Positions 1 through 10,308 of a stretch of 64,000 bases of DNA are shown one piece after another. Source of the stretch: Floricoccus tropicus (GTDB lineage: Bacteria > Bacillota > Bacilli > Lactobacillales > Streptococcaceae); NCBI RefSeq assembly GCF_001832905.1, contig NZ_MKIR01000012.1, positions 124,001 through 188,000 on the forward strand, written 5' to 3'. The notes below the pieces were generated by a model. The model had not been told where the DNA came from, did not search any database, and saw nothing but the letters and a program-made list of their open reading frames with translations. Numbering within the stretch: the first letter of the stretch is position 1; the number at the start of each line of letters is the position of its first letter. Both the position numbers and the translations under genes were made by a program.

Positions 1-618
1 TTCCTTATGAACGTTAGCATCCTTAATAATCCCATGCTTTCCTATCTGTTCTCTACCTGCTTCAAATTGCGGTTTAATCAAGGCAACAACTTCACCTTGA
101 TCTTCTAAAATCTCAAATAGTGGTGGAAGAATTAGACCAAGTGAAATAAAGCTAACATCAATTGAAGAGAAGCTTGGAAGGCCATCTTTAAAATCATCAG
201 GTTTAGCGTAACGGAAATTAAACTGCTCCATCACGACAACTCGATCATCTTGACGAATTTTCCAAGCAAGCTGATTTGTACCAACATCAAGAGCATAGCT
301 TAGTTTAGCACCAGATTGAAGCATTACATCAGTAAATCCACCGGTAGACGCGCCTATATCAAGTACGGTTTTACCATCTACTGAAATATCAAAATATTCT
401 AATGCACGTTCAAGTTTCAAACCACCTCGTGAAACATATTTAAGCTTCTCACCTTTTATGTGTAATTCTGTTGCAGCATTAATTTTCTCTCCTGGCTTAT
501 CAAAACGAAGGTTGTCCGTATTATAAACAAGACCAGCCATTATTCCTCTTTTGGCTTTTTCCCTGGTATCAAAAAGCCCCTGTTCGTAAGCTAGAACATC
601 AACACGTTCCTTTGCCAT
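1..618 (-). CDS. tlyA: TlyA-family rRNA methyltransferase / hemolysin A (3' end cut)
   Basis: Predicted SAM-dependent 2'-O-ribose methyltransferase of ribosomal RNA, long annotated as hemolysin A. I read it directly: 206 codons are open from ATG at 618 to the window edge, and about 60-65 C-terminal residues of the usual ~270 are missing. Residues 1-60 form an S4 RNA-binding domain. KYVSRGGLKLE (60-70) and the glycine-rich SAM motif GASTGGF (89-95) are diagnostic of TlyA. A later IDVSFISL and LIKPQFE stretch carries conserved Asp and Lys residues. It follows ispA by 11 bases, at the end of the folD-xseA-xseB-ispA run, the usual streptococcal order. SD AGGAG lies 7 bases before the start. The family call is certain; the exact target nucleotide is not shown here. 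Confidence 0.93.
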   Translation of the reverse strand, partial: MAKERVDVLAYEQGLFDTREKAKRGIMAGLVYNTDNLRFDKPGEKINAATELHIKGEKLKYVSRGGLKLERALEYFDISVDGKTVLDIGASTGGFTDVMLQSGAKLSYALDVGTNQLAWKIRQDDRVVVMEQFNFRYAKPDDFKDGLPSFSSIDVSFISLGLILPPLFEILEDQGEVVALIKPQFEAGREQIGKHGIIKDANVHKE

Positions 619-629
619 TTATTCTCCTA

Positions 630-1508
630 TTACTTATCATCTATATCTAGCATATCAATTAACTCTAGGACACTTGATGGCCAAAAGTCATTCTCATCTG
701 ATAATTTTTTTATTATTTGTCTTGCTGAATATAATTCATTTTTCAAAGCCTCTTTAGCTCCTTCAAGACCAAGAAACTTAACATAAGTTGCCTTATCTTC
801 CTCAATATCTTTGCCTGGAGTTTTTCCAATTTCTGCAAAATCAGCTGTTACATCTTTTATATCATCCCTAATTTGAAAGGCAAGACCAATATGTTCACCA
901 AGTGTACGAAGCTTCTCAACTATCTTTTCATCTGCTTGTGCAACAATAGCTGCTGCTACAAATGGAAAAGTTAGCATTCTTCCCGTTTTCAAAGCATGAA
1001 TCTGCTTAAGCTCATCAAGGCTAATTTCTTTTTGCTCACTATCCATATCTAATACTTGACCGGCTACCATTCCATAAGAACCACTAGCATATGATAATTC
1101 ACGAACTAATTTAACAAGAATTTCTGCAGACAATTCACTTGAAACTAATAAATTATAAGGATCAAGAAGTAATGCATCTCCCGCGAGAATTGCTTGTGCA
1201 TCTCCATAAACTTTATGGTTCGTCAGGCGGCCACGACGATAGTCATCATTATCCATTGCTGGTAAATCATCATGAATAAGGCTAGAAGTGTGAATGAGTT
1301 CAACTGAAGCTGCTACTTTGTAATGTTCCTCTGTTAATTCAATACCAAAGGCACGCAAAGTTTGCAACATAAAAAGAGGTCTTATTCTCTTTCCACCAGC
1401 ATTGACTGAATATAATATCGAATCTGTTAGATGTGGAATCAACTCCTTTTCTGAGTAAAACTCTCTAATAGTTTCATCAATATTACTTAGTAATTCATCA
1501 TTCTCCAT
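630..1508 (-). CDS. ispA: Polyprenyl (farnesyl/geranyl) diphosphate synthase
   Basis: Chain-elongating trans-prenyltransferase that condenses IPP with allylic diphosphates to make FPP/GPP for undecaprenyl-phosphate and quinone synthesis in the cytosol. The first aspartate-rich motif [10 protein letters not shown] is at residues 80-89 and the second (DDIKD) near residue 216. GGKRIRP near residue 39 binds diphosphate. Length is 292 aa, normal for IspA. I use the ATG at 1508 because AGAGG sits 6 bases upstream; the TTG one codon earlier has no suitable site. The start overlaps the end of xseB by 11 bases, so the two are translationally coupled. FPP versus GGPP specificity cannot be settled by eye. 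Confidence 0.93.
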   Translation of the reverse strand: MENDELLSNIDETIREFYSEKELIPHLTDSILYSVNAGGKRIRPLFMLQTLRAFGIELTEEHYKVAASVELIHTSSLIHDDLPAMDNDDYRRGRLTNHKVYGDAQAILAGDALLLDPYNLLVSSELSAEILVKLVRELSYASGSYGMVAGQVLDMDSEQKEISLDELKQIHALKTGRMLTFPFVAAAIVAQADEKIVEKLRTLGEHIGLAFQIRDDIKDVTADFAEIGKTPGKDIEEDKATYVKFLGLEGAKEALKNELYSARQIIKKLSDENDFWPSSVLELIDMLDIDDK

Positions 1509-1722
1509 CAAAAACCTCTAAAGAACCATCTTTTTGTACAATTTTCACCAAAGTATTTTCAGCGTCAGCTAGAGTTTTTTTAAGGCTTTCACTTAAAATC
1601 ATTCCCTTTTGAAATTCTGAAATCGCATCCTCAAGAGCAACATCACCATTTTCTAACTTACGAACAATTTCTTCTAACTCTGCCAAATTATCTTCGAATT
1701 TTTTTTCTTCTACTTTTGCCAT
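1498..1722 (-). CDS. xseB: Exodeoxyribonuclease VII small subunit
   Basis: Small subunit of exonuclease VII, which with XseA degrades single-stranded DNA to oligonucleotides during repair. The 74-residue, entirely helical product carries the family signature [19 protein letters not shown] (residues 9-27) followed by a second amphipathic helix. Its ATG overlaps the xseA stop by one base (TAATG), and its own TGA is overlapped by ispA, so all three are coupled. Length and position between xseA and ispA match streptococci and bacilli. Confidence 0.95.
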   Translation of the reverse strand: MAKVEEKKFEDNLAELEEIVRKLENGDVALEDAISEFQKGMILSESLKKTLADAENTLVKIVQKDGSLEVFDGE

Positions 1723-3047
1723 TATTTATTTTTTACCTCAACATTTATTCTTCCATCTGCTAAATCGATTTCTAACATATCACCATCAAACACATCATTA
1801 GTACTTTTAACAATCAAATCATCTTTTTTAACAACTGCGTAGCCACGAGATAGAATCTTCTCAGGACTAATCAAAGTCAATGCCTGCCAAGCCTTTTCAG
1901 CTTGGTTCTTCTTTTGATCATATATCTTATTTATAGCATTTACAAGAAGCCTTTGTTCTTGACTAACTAAATCTTGATAATTATTAACTTTTCTTAACAG
2001 GTTAATGCTAGACAGTCTATGATTTAAAAGCTCATAAGTTTGTGACTTCTGCCTTAAATTTTGCTTCATCAAGTCAATTAATTGATTAGTCAATAGATCA
2101 ACTTTTTGAATGTGTCCATCGTAGAGACGCTCAGGTTGTCTAAAAATCACAGAATTAACAAGTCGGTCAACACGTTCTTGGCCTAATTTTATAGACTTCA
2201 AAAGTGCGGCTTCCATTCTTTTTTCACGATCAGATAAGGCGGTCAAAATATCAAACTGGCTAACTGGGGTAGCAATCTCAGCTGCTGCAGTAGGTGTTGC
2301 TGCCCTTCTATCTGCCACATAGTCAGCCAAGGTTGTATCAGTTTCATGCCCAACGCTTGAAATAATTGGTATTTTAGATTCAAAGATTGCTCGAACCACT
2401 GACTCCTCGTTAAAACACCAGAGATCTTCGATTGAACCACCACCTCGACCAACGATTAAAACATCAAAGTCTCCAATATCATTTGCTCTTCGTATGTTTG
2501 ATGCTATTTCTTCAGCAGCACCATCACCTTGAACCTTTGTAGGAAATAGAACAATTTCTGTCATTGGAAACCTTCTTCCAACAGTAGTTATAATATCGCG
2601 AATGACAGCACCTGAGGGACTAGTTACAACCCCAATTTTTTTTGAAAATTGAGGAATGTCTTGCTTCCATTGCATATTAAAGAGACCTTCAGATGTTAGC
2701 TTTTCCTTAAGTTGCTCAAACTTAACAGCGAGTGCTCCAATCCCGTCAGGTATCATCTGAGTTACATTTATTTGATATTGTCCACTTTTTTCATAGAGGC
2801 TTATTCTCCCAACAACCATTACTTTCATACCATTTTCTGGTAAAAAATTAAGTTTATTAAAAGCTGGTGCAAACATTGTAACACTAATAACAGCACTATC
2901 ATCTTTTAGTGAGAAATACTGATGACTTGGCCTTTTACGAAAATTTGATATTTCTCCTGTTAAATAGACTTTTTCTAAATATGGATCACGCTCGAATTTG
3001 GTTTTTAAATATTTTGTTAATGTTGAGACTGTTAGGTACTCAGTCAT
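1722..3047 (-). CDS. xseA: Exodeoxyribonuclease VII large subunit
   Basis: Catalytic large subunit of exonuclease VII. An N-terminal OB-fold (about residues 1-100; SRYLS-type start with [20 protein letters not shown]) binds ssDNA. The central catalytic domain includes [29 protein letters not shown] and [19 protein letters not shown], which hold the conserved active-site residues. A long coiled-coil region (about 275-390) recruits XseB. The 441-aa length is normal. The start overlaps the 3' end of folD by 8 bases, and the stop overlaps the xseB start by one, so expression is probably driven from the folD promoter at about 3926. Confidence 0.95.
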   Translation of the reverse strand: MTEYLTVSTLTKYLKTKFERDPYLEKVYLTGEISNFRKRPSHQYFSLKDDSAVISVTMFAPAFNKLNFLPENGMKVMVVGRISLYEKSGQYQINVTQMIPDGIGALAVKFEQLKEKLTSEGLFNMQWKQDIPQFSKKIGVVTSPSGAVIRDIITTVGRRFPMTEIVLFPTKVQGDGAAEEIASNIRRANDIGDFDVLIVGRGGGSIEDLWCFNEESVVRAIFESKIPIISSVGHETDTTLADYVADRRAATPTAAAEIATPVSQFDILTALSDREKRMEAALLKSIKLGQERVDRLVNSVIFRQPERLYDGHIQKVDLLTNQLIDLMKQNLRQKSQTYELLNHRLSSINLLRKVNNYQDLVSQEQRLLVNAINKIYDQKKNQAEKAWQALTLISPEKILSRGYAVVKKDDLIVKSTNDVFDGDMLEIDLADGRINVEVKNK

Positions 3048-3888
3048 TTATTGTTCTCCATGCTGCTTGATATGTTTGCTCCATAAGCATTGTAATTGTC
3101 ATCGGTCCAACCCCCCCTGGAACTGGAGTAATAAGGCTTGCTACTTCACTTACCTCATCAAATTTAACATCACCAATTAACTTTCCTTCACCATTACGGT
3201 TCATGCCAACGTCAATAACAACCGCTCCATTTTTTACAAAATCAGCTGTAATAAAATGTCCTACTCCAATAGCAACAACTAAAATATCAGCTTGTTTTGT
3301 TACATCTTTGAGATCTTTGGTTTTAGAATGAGTAATAGTTACTGTAGCATTTTCTTGCAATAACAAAGCTGCCATTGGTTTTCCAACAATATTTGAACGC
3401 CCAACAATTACTGCATTTTTACCAGTTAAATCAACATTGTACTCTTTGAACATTTCCATAATTCCTGCAGGAGTTGATGGAATCATAAGTGGATTTCCTT
3501 CCCATAATTTACCCATATTAAGTGGGTGAAAACCATCAACATCTTTTTGAGGATCAATCGTTAAAAGCACTTTCTCTTCATCAATATGTTTTGGAAGTGG
3601 CAATTGAACTAATATTCCATGAAATTGAGAGTCTAGATTGTATTGATTAATTATTTTAAGCAAATCTGCTTCTGATATAGTTTCTTCAACACGACGAACA
3701 ACCGAGTTGAACCCTAGATTATTTGCTACTCTTTCTTTATTTTTCACATATACTTGACTTGCTGAATCTTCACCTACTAAGATAACCACCAAACCAGGAG
3801 TAATTCCTTTTTTTATCAATTTATCTGTTTTTGTTTTCAAATCAGCTTGCATTTTTTCAGCTAAAGCTTTCCCATCAATAATTGCCAT
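3040..3888 (-). CDS. folD: Bifunctional methylenetetrahydrofolate dehydrogenase / cyclohydrolase
   Basis: FolD interconverts 5,10-methylene-, methenyl- and 10-formyl-THF in the cytosol, supplying one-carbon units for purines and formyl-Met. The 282-aa product shows the catalytic [13 protein letters not shown] helix (from about residue 47), the binding loop VQLPLPKHI, the NADP-binding [14 protein letters not shown] stretch and the C-terminal PGGVGPMTI signature. It heads the folD-xseA-xseB-ispA-tlyA run, a common Firmicutes arrangement. An extended -10 (TGGTATAAT) lies 38 bases upstream, with a CodY-box-like palindrome abutting it. An SD-like AGGGGAG precedes the ATG. Confidence 0.96.
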   Translation of the reverse strand: MAIIDGKALAEKMQADLKTKTDKLIKKGITPGLVVILVGEDSASQVYVKNKERVANNLGFNSVVRRVEETISEADLLKIINQYNLDSQFHGILVQLPLPKHIDEEKVLLTIDPQKDVDGFHPLNMGKLWEGNPLMIPSTPAGIMEMFKEYNVDLTGKNAVIVGRSNIVGKPMAALLLQENATVTITHSKTKDLKDVTKQADILVVAIGVGHFITADFVKNGAVVIDVGMNRNGEGKLIGDVKFDEVSEVASLITPVPGGVGPMTITMLMEQTYQAAWRTIND

Positions 3889-3925
3889 TTATATCACTCC
3901 CCTTAATTCTTATAGTTTATCTCTT

Positions 3926-3949
3926 ATTATACCAAATTTTCAGAAATTC
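3926..3949 (-). promoter_or_regulatory. folD promoter with adjoining CodY-box-like palindrome
   Basis: On the minus strand TGGTATAAT (3926-3934) is an extended -10. Directly upstream, positions 3935-3949 read AATTTTCAGAAATTC on the plus strand, which matches the CodY consensus AATTTTCWGAAAATT at 13 of 15 positions. The box would occupy the -35 region, consistent with repression. The -10 is convincing; CodY binding is inferred from the motif only. Confidence 0.5.
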
Positions 3950-3990
3950 TTCTGAATTAATATTCTTTTAATGCTTATAATCCCTTTCTA

Positions 3991-4040
3991 TAAATCAGTA
4001 AAAAACTAATCCATTGCTAGACTAGTTTTTTACTGATTTA
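3991..4040 (-). terminator. Stem-loop terminator after alr
   Basis: Two 18-base arms (3991-4008 and 4023-4040) are exact inverted complements around a 14-base loop, with runs of six A and six T in the arms. The alr stop codon lies inside the outer arm. The symmetry suggests it could also insulate alr from the folD promoter on the other side. There is no long U-tract beyond the stem, so the U-run within the stem would have to serve. Confidence 0.5.
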
Positions 4041-5153
4041 TTCATTTATATATGTTCGATAAATTCTATCACTTAAAAGACATACAACTTCATAATTGAT
4101 TGTACCTCTTTTATTTGCAACATCATCGACTGTAATAACATCATTGCCATTTTTACCAATAAGAGTTACTTTCGTTCCTAAAGGATATTCTTGATCAAGT
4201 TGAATAGTAATCTGATCCATTGATACACGTCCAATAATTGGCATCCTCTTGCCATCTATTAATACATCAAATCCTTGCATGTTCCTCGTCCAACCGTCTG
4301 CGTATCCAATAGGCAATGTTCCAACAAAAATATCTGAATCAGTTGTGTAGGTTGCTCCGTATCCAACAGTCTCACCTTCTTCAAGAAGTTTCACATGACT
4401 CAACTCACTTTCAAGAGTCAATGCTGGTTCAAGTTCAAATGGTAGCTCAATATTACCACACGATGGGTTTAGTCCATACATTGCATCGCCAAAACGTATA
4501 ATGTCTTCAATCGTGTCAGGATGCCAAAGACTTGCTGCTGAGTTTGTTGAGTGAATAAAGTGTGGACGACGCTCCATACCTGCAAGTGCACTCTTAAAGG
4601 CATGCTCTTGTTGCTCAAATTTTGTTTGAGAAGCTTCATCTGCTGTGGCAAAGTGAGTAAAAATACCATCAAAAGTAAAATTATATTTATCAATAATTTC
4701 AATAATTTCATTAATATCTTCGACACATCGAACGCCAATGCGCCCCATTCCGCTATCGAATTTAATATGCAGTTTAAGCCCAGAAAGATCTTCTTCTCTA
4801 TTTTCGTCTATGACTTGTAATAACCACTCAACACTTGGAATGGTCAAACTTATATTTTCTTCTAATGCTAGTTTAGCATCTCTAGGTGAAATACCACTTA
4901 AAACTAAAATATTTTCAAAGATATTGTTCTCTCTTAATTCAAGAGCCTCATCTAAATTTGATACACAGAATCCATCAACTAAACCTTGTACGGCATGTGC
5001 TACTCTCACAGATCCGTGTCCATATGAATTTGCTTTTACAACTGCATATACCATCGGATCAGATCCTACATGGTCACGAAGATTTCGGATATTTCTTCTA
5101 ATACTTTCCAAATTAACAATTATTCTCGTTGGACGATGTATACTACTTCTCAT
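4038..5153 (-). CDS. alr: Alanine racemase
   Basis: PLP-dependent racemase that makes D-alanine for peptidoglycan and teichoic acid. The PLP lysine is K40 in VVKANSYGHG, and the catalytic tyrosine is Y265 in GYGATYT; both positions match characterised alanine racemases. The 371-aa length is typical. It lies 5 bases after acpS, the acpS-alr order seen in streptococci, and is the last gene of the murI-to-alr transcription run, ending in a stem-loop. No internal defect is seen. Confidence 0.96.
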   Translation of the reverse strand: MRSSIHRPTRIIVNLESIRRNIRNLRDHVGSDPMVYAVVKANSYGHGSVRVAHAVQGLVDGFCVSNLDEALELRENNIFENILVLSGISPRDAKLALEENISLTIPSVEWLLQVIDENREEDLSGLKLHIKFDSGMGRIGVRCVEDINEIIEIIDKYNFTFDGIFTHFATADEASQTKFEQQEHAFKSALAGMERRPHFIHSTNSAASLWHPDTIEDIIRFGDAMYGLNPSCGNIELPFELEPALTLESELSHVKLLEEGETVGYGATYTTDSDIFVGTLPIGYADGWTRNMQGFDVLIDGKRMPIIGRVSMDQITIQLDQEYPLGTKVTLIGKNGNDVITVDDVANKRGTINYEVVCLLSDRIYRTYINE

Positions 5154-5158
5154 AATAT

Positions 5159-5518
5159 TTAACTCTTTTCTAAGATAATAAATGCAATAGCTTCAAGGTT
5201 TGAATGGCTAATTGAAATAAAAACATTTCCTAATCCATTAAAAGGTGACTTACTAAAATATGGAGCCCCCTGCCCATCATTAAGTATTTCCAAATCTTGA
5301 AAACTTATTTCCCCAATTCCACTTCCCCAGGCTTTTGAAAATGCCTCTTTTGCGGCCCAACGACCAGCAAGATACTCAATTTTTCTTTGACCTGAATATT
5401 TTTCGAAAATTTCAAGTTCAGAAATTGTCAGTACCCGTGCTGCAAAGCGCTCGTTTTTAGCGTAAGCTTTCTCAATGCGAGAAAGTTCTATATTATCAAT
5501 TCCAATATTTTTAATCAT
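5159..5518 (-). CDS. acpS: Holo-[acyl-carrier-protein] synthase
   Basis: Transfers 4'-phosphopantetheine from CoA to the ACP serine, activating fatty-acid synthesis. [13 protein letters not shown] at the N-terminus holds the Mg-binding Asp, and [13 protein letters not shown] is the second signature with the catalytic Glu. I start at the ATG at 5518 (119 aa, the family length). A longer reading from a TTG at 5536 would add six unrelated residues and lacks a ribosome site. The chosen start overlaps the rluB stop by 8 bases. Confidence 0.92.
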   Translation of the reverse strand: MIKNIGIDNIELSRIEKAYAKNERFAARVLTISELEIFEKYSGQRKIEYLAGRWAAKEAFSKAWGSGIGEISFQDLEILNDGQGAPYFSKSPFNGLGNVFISISHSNLEAIAFIILEKS

Positions 5519-6230
5519 TTTTCGCCATATTAACAAGTTGGCTTACTTCTTTTTTACTTAATTTGCGATATTCACCTGGAGCAACACCTGCAAGATCAAG
5601 TGGCCCATATTGTACACGACTAAGTTTTTGAACAGGAAGACCTACTGCTTCAAACATTTTTTTTACTTGGTGGTTACGTCCTTCATGAATAACAAGACTC
5701 ACGACACTTGTCTTTTTAACACCATCAGTTTTTAAAATTGAATAAGTCGCAGGTTTTGTTTTACGACCATCAAGTCTAACACCATGTGTTAAAGGACGAA
5801 GATTTTCCTTATTTGCTTGACCTTCAACTTTCGCCACATATACTTTTTCAACTTCATGACGAGGGTGAGTCATAAGATTTGCAAACTCCCCATCATTAGT
5901 CATCAATAGTAGTCCACTAGTATCCCAATCAAGCCTACCAACTGGATAAATACGTTCTTTCACGCCATGGAAATAGTCCATAACAGTTTTTCTACCCTTT
6001 TCATCACTTACACTTGAGATAACCCCTCGTGGTTTATTGAATAAAAAGTAAACAGGTTCTTCACTGTATGCTGAAATTCCATCAACTTCAACTCGATCTC
6101 CTGCCTTAACCTGATAGGCAAGATCCGTCATCATTTTTCCATTAACCTGAACTTGACCAGATTTGATTAATTCTTCAGCCTTACGACGACTTGCGATACC
6201 CGCATGGGCTAAATACTTATTTATTCTCAT
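5511..6230 (-). CDS. rluB: 23S rRNA pseudouridine synthase (RluB family)
   Basis: Converts a specific uridine of 23S rRNA to pseudouridine. An S4 domain (about residues 1-50, [20 protein letters not shown]) binds RNA. The RsuA/RluB catalytic motif [13 protein letters not shown] (98-110) supplies the nucleophilic Asp101. [13 protein letters not shown] (about 62-74) is a further family block. It sits directly after scpB, the standard Lactobacillales order scpA-scpB-rluB. Substrate position is assumed from family naming. Confidence 0.92.
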   Translation of the reverse strand: MRINKYLAHAGIASRRKAEELIKSGQVQVNGKMMTDLAYQVKAGDRVEVDGISAYSEEPVYFLFNKPRGVISSVSDEKGRKTVMDYFHGVKERIYPVGRLDWDTSGLLLMTNDGEFANLMTHPRHEVEKVYVAKVEGQANKENLRPLTHGVRLDGRKTKPATYSILKTDGVKKTSVVSLVIHEGRNHQVKKMFEAVGLPVQKLSRVQYGPLDLAGVAPGEYRKLSKKEVSQLVNMAKND

Positions 6231-6277
6231 TTATTAAATTCCTATTTTCTATTAATTGGTCTGTTGCCAATTATTTT

Positions 6278-6844
6278 TTAAATATCTTCAGTTAGATTAC
6301 CTTCATCAAAAAGTGAAACTTCTTCAATATCTAATTTACTCTCATCTACTTGAGGCAATTCCTCAAGTGAGTTAATTCCTAGATAATCTAGGAAAAATTC
6401 AGTTGTTGCATATAAATTTGGGCTACCAATTACTTCTTTTTTTCCAATAACTTTTATTAAGTCAAAGGTTAGTAATGTAGTAATGGCACCTTGTGAATTA
6501 ACTCCGCGAATATTATCAACTTCAATTCTTGTTAAAGGTTGTTTATAGGCAATAATGGATAATACCTCTAAAGCAGCCTTTGACAAAGACTGATTGATTG
6601 GAGTTTTAGCATAATGTTGTAAAAGTTCCTTGAAAATATCCTTACTAGTCAGTCTATAGCGACTTGCAGTTTCGATAATAGTCAATGCACTCTTTTCATC
6701 ATTTTCGTATTTTTCTTTCAATTTGTCAATTTGTTGCTGAGTTGCTTGTGGGCTAATGGACATTAGACTAGACAAATCTCTTATTGTTAGTCCTTCTTCC
6801 CCTGCTACGAAAAGCAAAACCTCAAGCATTGCTGTCTTATTCAA
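6278..6844 (-). CDS. scpB: Segregation and condensation protein B
   Basis: ScpB is the winged-helix dimer that binds the ScpA kleisin and Smc to form the chromosome-condensing complex. The 188-aa product begins with [14 protein letters not shown] and carries [27 protein letters not shown], the family's second winged-helix signature. It ends in an acidic tail, as in relatives. Its start overlaps the scpA end by 8 bases, so the two subunits are coupled. Confidence 0.95.
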   Translation of the reverse strand: MNKTAMLEVLLFVAGEEGLTIRDLSSLMSISPQATQQQIDKLKEKYENDEKSALTIIETASRYRLTSKDIFKELLQHYAKTPINQSLSKAALEVLSIIAYKQPLTRIEVDNIRGVNSQGAITTLLTFDLIKVIGKKEVIGSPNLYATTEFFLDYLGINSLEELPQVDESKLDIEEVSLFDEGNLTEDI

Positions 6845-7565
6845 AAGTAGTATCCACCTTTTCTAAAATAATTGAACCAAAAATTTCTTGTTGACTACAA
6901 GAGATAGTTTGAGTCTTAATGAGCTCAAGCGTAGCTAAGAAAATAGTTATCATCTCATCCTTATTTACCGATGTCGTAAATAGATCAGAAAACTCAACAC
7001 GACCTCGTTCATTAATAATCTGACTTACCTCTATAATTTTTTCCTCAATTGAGAAAGAATCACCAACAATCGTATTGTTCTCATCTCTTAACTCTCGTCT
7101 TTTTTGTTCAAGAACCTTATTAAAGGCCAAAAATAAATCTATACTATTTTTGTCGAAAGCCAGCTCAACATCATCGGCAGCAATTTCAGTTTTTTCTTTG
7201 GAATAAAAACCAGCTCTATAAGTATGTAACTCCTGTAGATCTGCCGATAAAAGCTTAAACTTACGATATTCATCAATCTGGCTTAGAAGTTCTTGCTCTA
7301 AATCTATTGTATCATCCTCAAATTCATCCGTCACTGTTGGTAAGAGTCTACGGGATTTAATAAGGATAAGTTGGCTTGCCATAACTAGATATTCACTTGC
7401 AAGCTCTAACTCCATTGTTTTCATAGAATTAACATATTCAAGATATTGCTCAATAACTGAAACAAGCGGTACCTCGTAGATATCCATCTTGTATTGGCTT
7501 ACAAGATGGAGTAATAAATCTAGAGGTCCTTCAAAATCTTTAATTTTAATCTTTATATCATTCAT
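6837..7565 (-). CDS. scpA: Segregation and condensation protein A (kleisin)
   Basis: Kleisin subunit that bridges the two heads of the Smc dimer together with ScpB. The N-terminal block [17 protein letters not shown] (residues 5-21) is diagnostic, followed by [19 protein letters not shown]. The C-terminal winged helix is near 165-240. At 242 aa it has the usual length. The start overlaps the upstream xerD-like gene by 8 bases. Neighbours and family agree. Confidence 0.95.
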   Translation of the reverse strand: MNDIKIKIKDFEGPLDLLLHLVSQYKMDIYEVPLVSVIEQYLEYVNSMKTMELELASEYLVMASQLILIKSRRLLPTVTDEFEDDTIDLEQELLSQIDEYRKFKLLSADLQELHTYRAGFYSKEKTEIAADDVELAFDKNSIDLFLAFNKVLEQKRRELRDENNTIVGDSFSIEEKIIEVSQIINERGRVEFSDLFTTSVNKDEMITIFLATLELIKTQTISCSQQEIFGSIILEKVDTTFE

Positions 7566-8298
7566 TCTTATAATATTTTTCTAGTGTCGCTGTAGTTGTA
7601 AGACCCAATTTACCAGCTAAATCATGAATTTTCATTCCTTTATTAACTTGGCGAAGAATATATTGCTCTCTTAACTCTTGAGCTGTTAAGGGAGTATATT
7701 TCTTTAGTTCATAGTAAAGAAATTGTCTAGATTTTGAGAATAATTCATCACCATTAGTTATACTACGTGAAATTAGTATAAATTTATTAGACATTGGAAT
7801 AATCCTTTTAAATCCATTTTTTGTTAGGGATAAAATTTTGAAATTCCAATCAAAATCACGCCAACTAAGGGATTGTATCTCTGTAGGTGTCAGACCGAAT
7901 TCTATTATCAAAAGGGCTATAAATTGTCCAACAGATTCAATCTGCCCATAAACATCTGGTAAATTTACAACTCGAGGTACTTTCACATCATCTTGAATCT
8001 TTTTAACTTTTACTTGCTCAAGTTGTAGATATTGTGAAATATTACCTTTGTTATATGAATATTTCAAGAATTGATTGATAGCTGAAATCTTTCTTTTAGC
8101 AGCAGTCTGACTCAGACCATCAGCTAAAAGCTTTTGCCGATAAATATCTAAATTTGTCTTTGTCAAATCGCGTTCCTCCATGAAGGACGCAAAGGCTCTT
8201 AAATCATAAAGATAATTATCATATGTATTCTTAGTTATACTTTTACTTGCCAAGTACTCCAAGATTCTTTCTTCATTGATTACAGAGTTTTCTGCCAT
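7558..8298 (-). CDS. XerD-like tyrosine recombinase relative, catalytic residues lost
   Basis: The protein has the SAM-like N-terminal core-binding domain and the C-terminal fold of phage integrases, but the active site is degenerate. The usual GLR(x)SE box reads GLTPTEI (Arg I missing). The LRHSFAT box reads LREQYIL (His and Arg pattern lost) and LGH reads LGL, while a C-terminal KYY remains. The same degenerate protein sits beside scpA in streptococci, where a separate XerS does dif recombination. So it is unlikely to be the chromosome-dimer resolvase, and its role is unknown. It overlaps scpA by 8 bases. Confidence 0.85.
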   Translation of the reverse strand: MAENSVINEERILEYLASKSITKNTYDNYLYDLRAFASFMEERDLTKTNLDIYRQKLLADGLSQTAAKRKISAINQFLKYSYNKGNISQYLQLEQVKVKKIQDDVKVPRVVNLPDVYGQIESVGQFIALLIIEFGLTPTEIQSLSWRDFDWNFKILSLTKNGFKRIIPMSNKFILISRSITNGDELFSKSRQFLYYELKKYTPLTAQELREQYILRQVNKGMKIHDLAGKLGLTTTATLEKYYKNE

Positions 8299-8310
8299 AT
8301 TACTACTCTC

Positions 8311-8796
8311 TTATTTCTTTAAATTTTTTTCATTCTCTGGTATTTTTTCTATTTTGTAATGCTTTGGAAAATCATGTACAAATGCACTAAAGGCCTTTAA
8401 AACTTCTTGTCTAGGAATAATTCCTACAAACTCTTTACCATTTAAAACAGGTAGAAATGACTGTTTTGTAAGCTTACGCAAAACATCTTCAAAAGAATAA
8501 TTAAGCTGAACTGTTTCAATTTCATTATTTACTATTTCAGAAATATCTGTTTGAGTGCTTTTTTCATAAAAGAAATCATGAGCATTTTCAAACTCAACGA
8601 TTTCTGTTAATCCCAAGATACCTACAAACTCTTTCTGTTTAGTAATAACAGGTACATTTGAATATTTATATTGACTCAAAAGTAATTTCGCATGAGCAAT
8701 ATTATGTTCATCAATTAAAACTGCAACATCTTTTGCTGGTTTCATGAAGGTTTCAGTTTGTGCTAGAAGAAAATCTTCTATTTGTCTATCTATCAT
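8311..8796 (-). CDS. cbpB: CBS-pair protein, cyclic-di-AMP binding CbpB/DarB family
   Basis: Small cytosolic protein made of two CBS motifs (about residues 15-65 and 85-140), 161 aa. It matches the CbpB/DarB (YkuL) family, which binds c-di-AMP and, when free of ligand, interacts with Rel to tune (p)ppGpp. The first repeat contains KYSNVPVITKQKEFVGILGLTEI; the second ends in FVGIIPRQEVLKAF. Between yfcE and the xerD-like gene it occupies the usual streptococcal place. Ligand identity is from family knowledge, not visible here. Confidence 0.85.
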   Translation of the reverse strand: MIDRQIEDFLLAQTETFMKPAKDVAVLIDEHNIAHAKLLLSQYKYSNVPVITKQKEFVGILGLTEIVEFENAHDFFYEKSTQTDISEIVNNEIETVQLNYSFEDVLRKLTKQSFLPVLNGKEFVGIIPRQEVLKAFSAFVHDFPKHYKIEKIPENEKNLKK

Positions 8797-9301
8797 ATTT
8801 TAATTGAAACTCCAAATCTTTTATAGGTTTATGATCTCTTGTGAGATACTGTATATGATAACCTTCATTATTTAACTCAAGCTTACAATACATTTTTTCA
8901 TGATGATCACCACGTGGCTGACTAATGCTCCCTGGATTTAAAAATAAAATTCCATCTTCAATCGTAGCAACTGGTCTGTGAATATGACCGAAGAAAGCGA
9001 TATCGGCCTTCTTGTCTTGTGCTAAAAGTTCAAGTTGTTTCAGACCAAAATTCACACCATATAAATGCCCATGAGTAACAACGATTTTTTTATTCTCAGC
9101 GTCAATAGTAGCAACCTCTGGATAACCCGAGTCAAAATCACAGTTTCCTTCAACGACTGTAATCCCTTTCCAAACTGGATCACTACTTGGAAGTTCTGAA
9201 TCACCACAATGAATTATTGCACTTGCAGTTCCATTGTATTTATTCTTAATCTCTTCAACAATTTCACGATCTCCGTGAGAGTCACTCATAATTATAATCA
9301 T
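8786..9301 (-). CDS. YfcE/MJ0936-family metallophosphoesterase
   Basis: Calcineurin-like phosphodiesterase with all metal-binding blocks: SDSHGD (6-11), HCGDSE, EGNCD, THGH and GHIHRP. Such enzymes hydrolyse phosphodiesters; the physiological substrate is unknown. I use the ATG at 9301 (171 aa). It forms an ATGA overlap with the rdgB stop and has GGGGAG upstream, and the N-terminus [11 protein letters not shown] fits the family. The ATG at 9319 lacks a ribosome site. It is co-directional with and coupled to rdgB and cbpB. Confidence 0.9.
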   Translation of the reverse strand: MIIIMSDSHGDREIVEEIKNKYNGTASAIIHCGDSELPSSDPVWKGITVVEGNCDFDSGYPEVATIDAENKKIVVTHGHLYGVNFGLKQLELLAQDKKADIAFFGHIHRPVATIEDGILFLNPGSISQPRGDHHEKMYCKLELNNEGYHIQYLTRDHKPIKDLEFQLKYDR

Positions 9302-10308
9302 TTTGCCCAATCTCCCCATACTTGTAGAAGCTTTTCTAAAGCTTTTGCTCGATGCGAAATTTTATTTTTTTCTTCCAAAGGTAACTGCGCAGCGGTCTTT
9401 CCAGTTTCCCCTACTTCAAATAATGGATCATACCCGAAGCCATTCTCTCCTTTTGGAATAGTTGCAATGTAGCCATCCCAGTCTGCCTCAACTACTAAAG
9501 ATTCTTTACCAGGTGCTGCGACAACTAAGGTTGTATGAAATTGTGCTGTTCTTCGTTCAGGAGTTATAGCTGTACTTGATAGTTCATGCAATAGTTTTGC
9601 ATTGTTAGCAGCATCAGTTGCCTTATCTCCCGCAAATCTTGCACTCCAAACACCAGGCAAACCTCCCAAAACATCAACCTTCAAACCAGAGTCATCAGCT
9701 AAAACCATTTTCCCAGTTAACTCAGATATAGTTTCTGCTTTAAGTCTTGCATTTGCTTCAAAAGTTGAACCAGTTTCTTCAACTTCAGGTAGTTCAGGAT
9801 AATCATTTAAATTCTCAACTGTATAACCTAATTTTGAAAACATTTGGCGAAATTCTTTTGTTTTACCTTCATTATGTGTAGCAATGAGAATTGTCTTATC
9901 CTCACTAATTTGATATTTTTTATCTTTTTTGGCAAAGTCAGGTTTTAGATTTAAAATGTCAGAAAGTTTCTCACTATCGAAATCTCCATATGTCTCTAAA
10001 TGAATTAATTTACCATCTAGATATGCTGAGAAGACTCCATTTGAAAGCTGATACTGAAAATCTTTTCCTGTAGCAGTACGAACTATTTCAAAGAAAAGAT
10101 CAAATACTGCATCAGTTTTATCTTCTACAGAAAAAATTTCTATACCAAAGCTCTCACTATCATTATCCTCAAAAAATTTTTTGAAAAAACTTTCAATTGG
10201 TAAAAACTTTTCTCTAAAATTTTCTTCAAAACTATAAATCAGAAGAAAACCATTAGCATCTAACTTACCAAATACGTTATTTTCTACATCTTTAAAAATT
10301 TGACTCAT
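9298..10308 (-). CDS. rdgB: Non-canonical purine NTP pyrophosphatase with extra N-terminal domain
   Basis: House-cleaning dITP/XTP pyrophosphatase that keeps inosine and xanthosine nucleotides out of DNA and RNA. The catalytic half starts near residue 138 with [16 protein letters not shown], followed by [26 protein letters not shown] and FGYDPLFE. Residues 1-130 are an additional acidic, Phe-rich domain not found in E. coli RdgB (197 aa); streptococcal proteins also carry it. Its function is unknown. The start overlaps the murI stop (ATGA), so the two are coupled. Confidence 0.93.
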   Translation of the reverse strand: MSQIFKDVENNVFGKLDANGFLLIYSFEENFREKFLPIESFFKKFFEDNDSESFGIEIFSVEDKTDAVFDLFFEIVRTATGKDFQYQLSNGVFSAYLDGKLIHLETYGDFDSEKLSDILNLKPDFAKKDKKYQISEDKTILIATHNEGKTKEFRQMFSKLGYTVENLNDYPELPEVEETGSTFEANARLKAETISELTGKMVLADDSGLKVDVLGGLPGVWSARFAGDKATDAANNAKLLHELSSTAITPERRTAQFHTTLVVAAPGKESLVVEADWDGYIATIPKGENGFGYDPLFEVGETGKTAAQLPLEEKNKISHRAKALEKLLQVWGDWAK

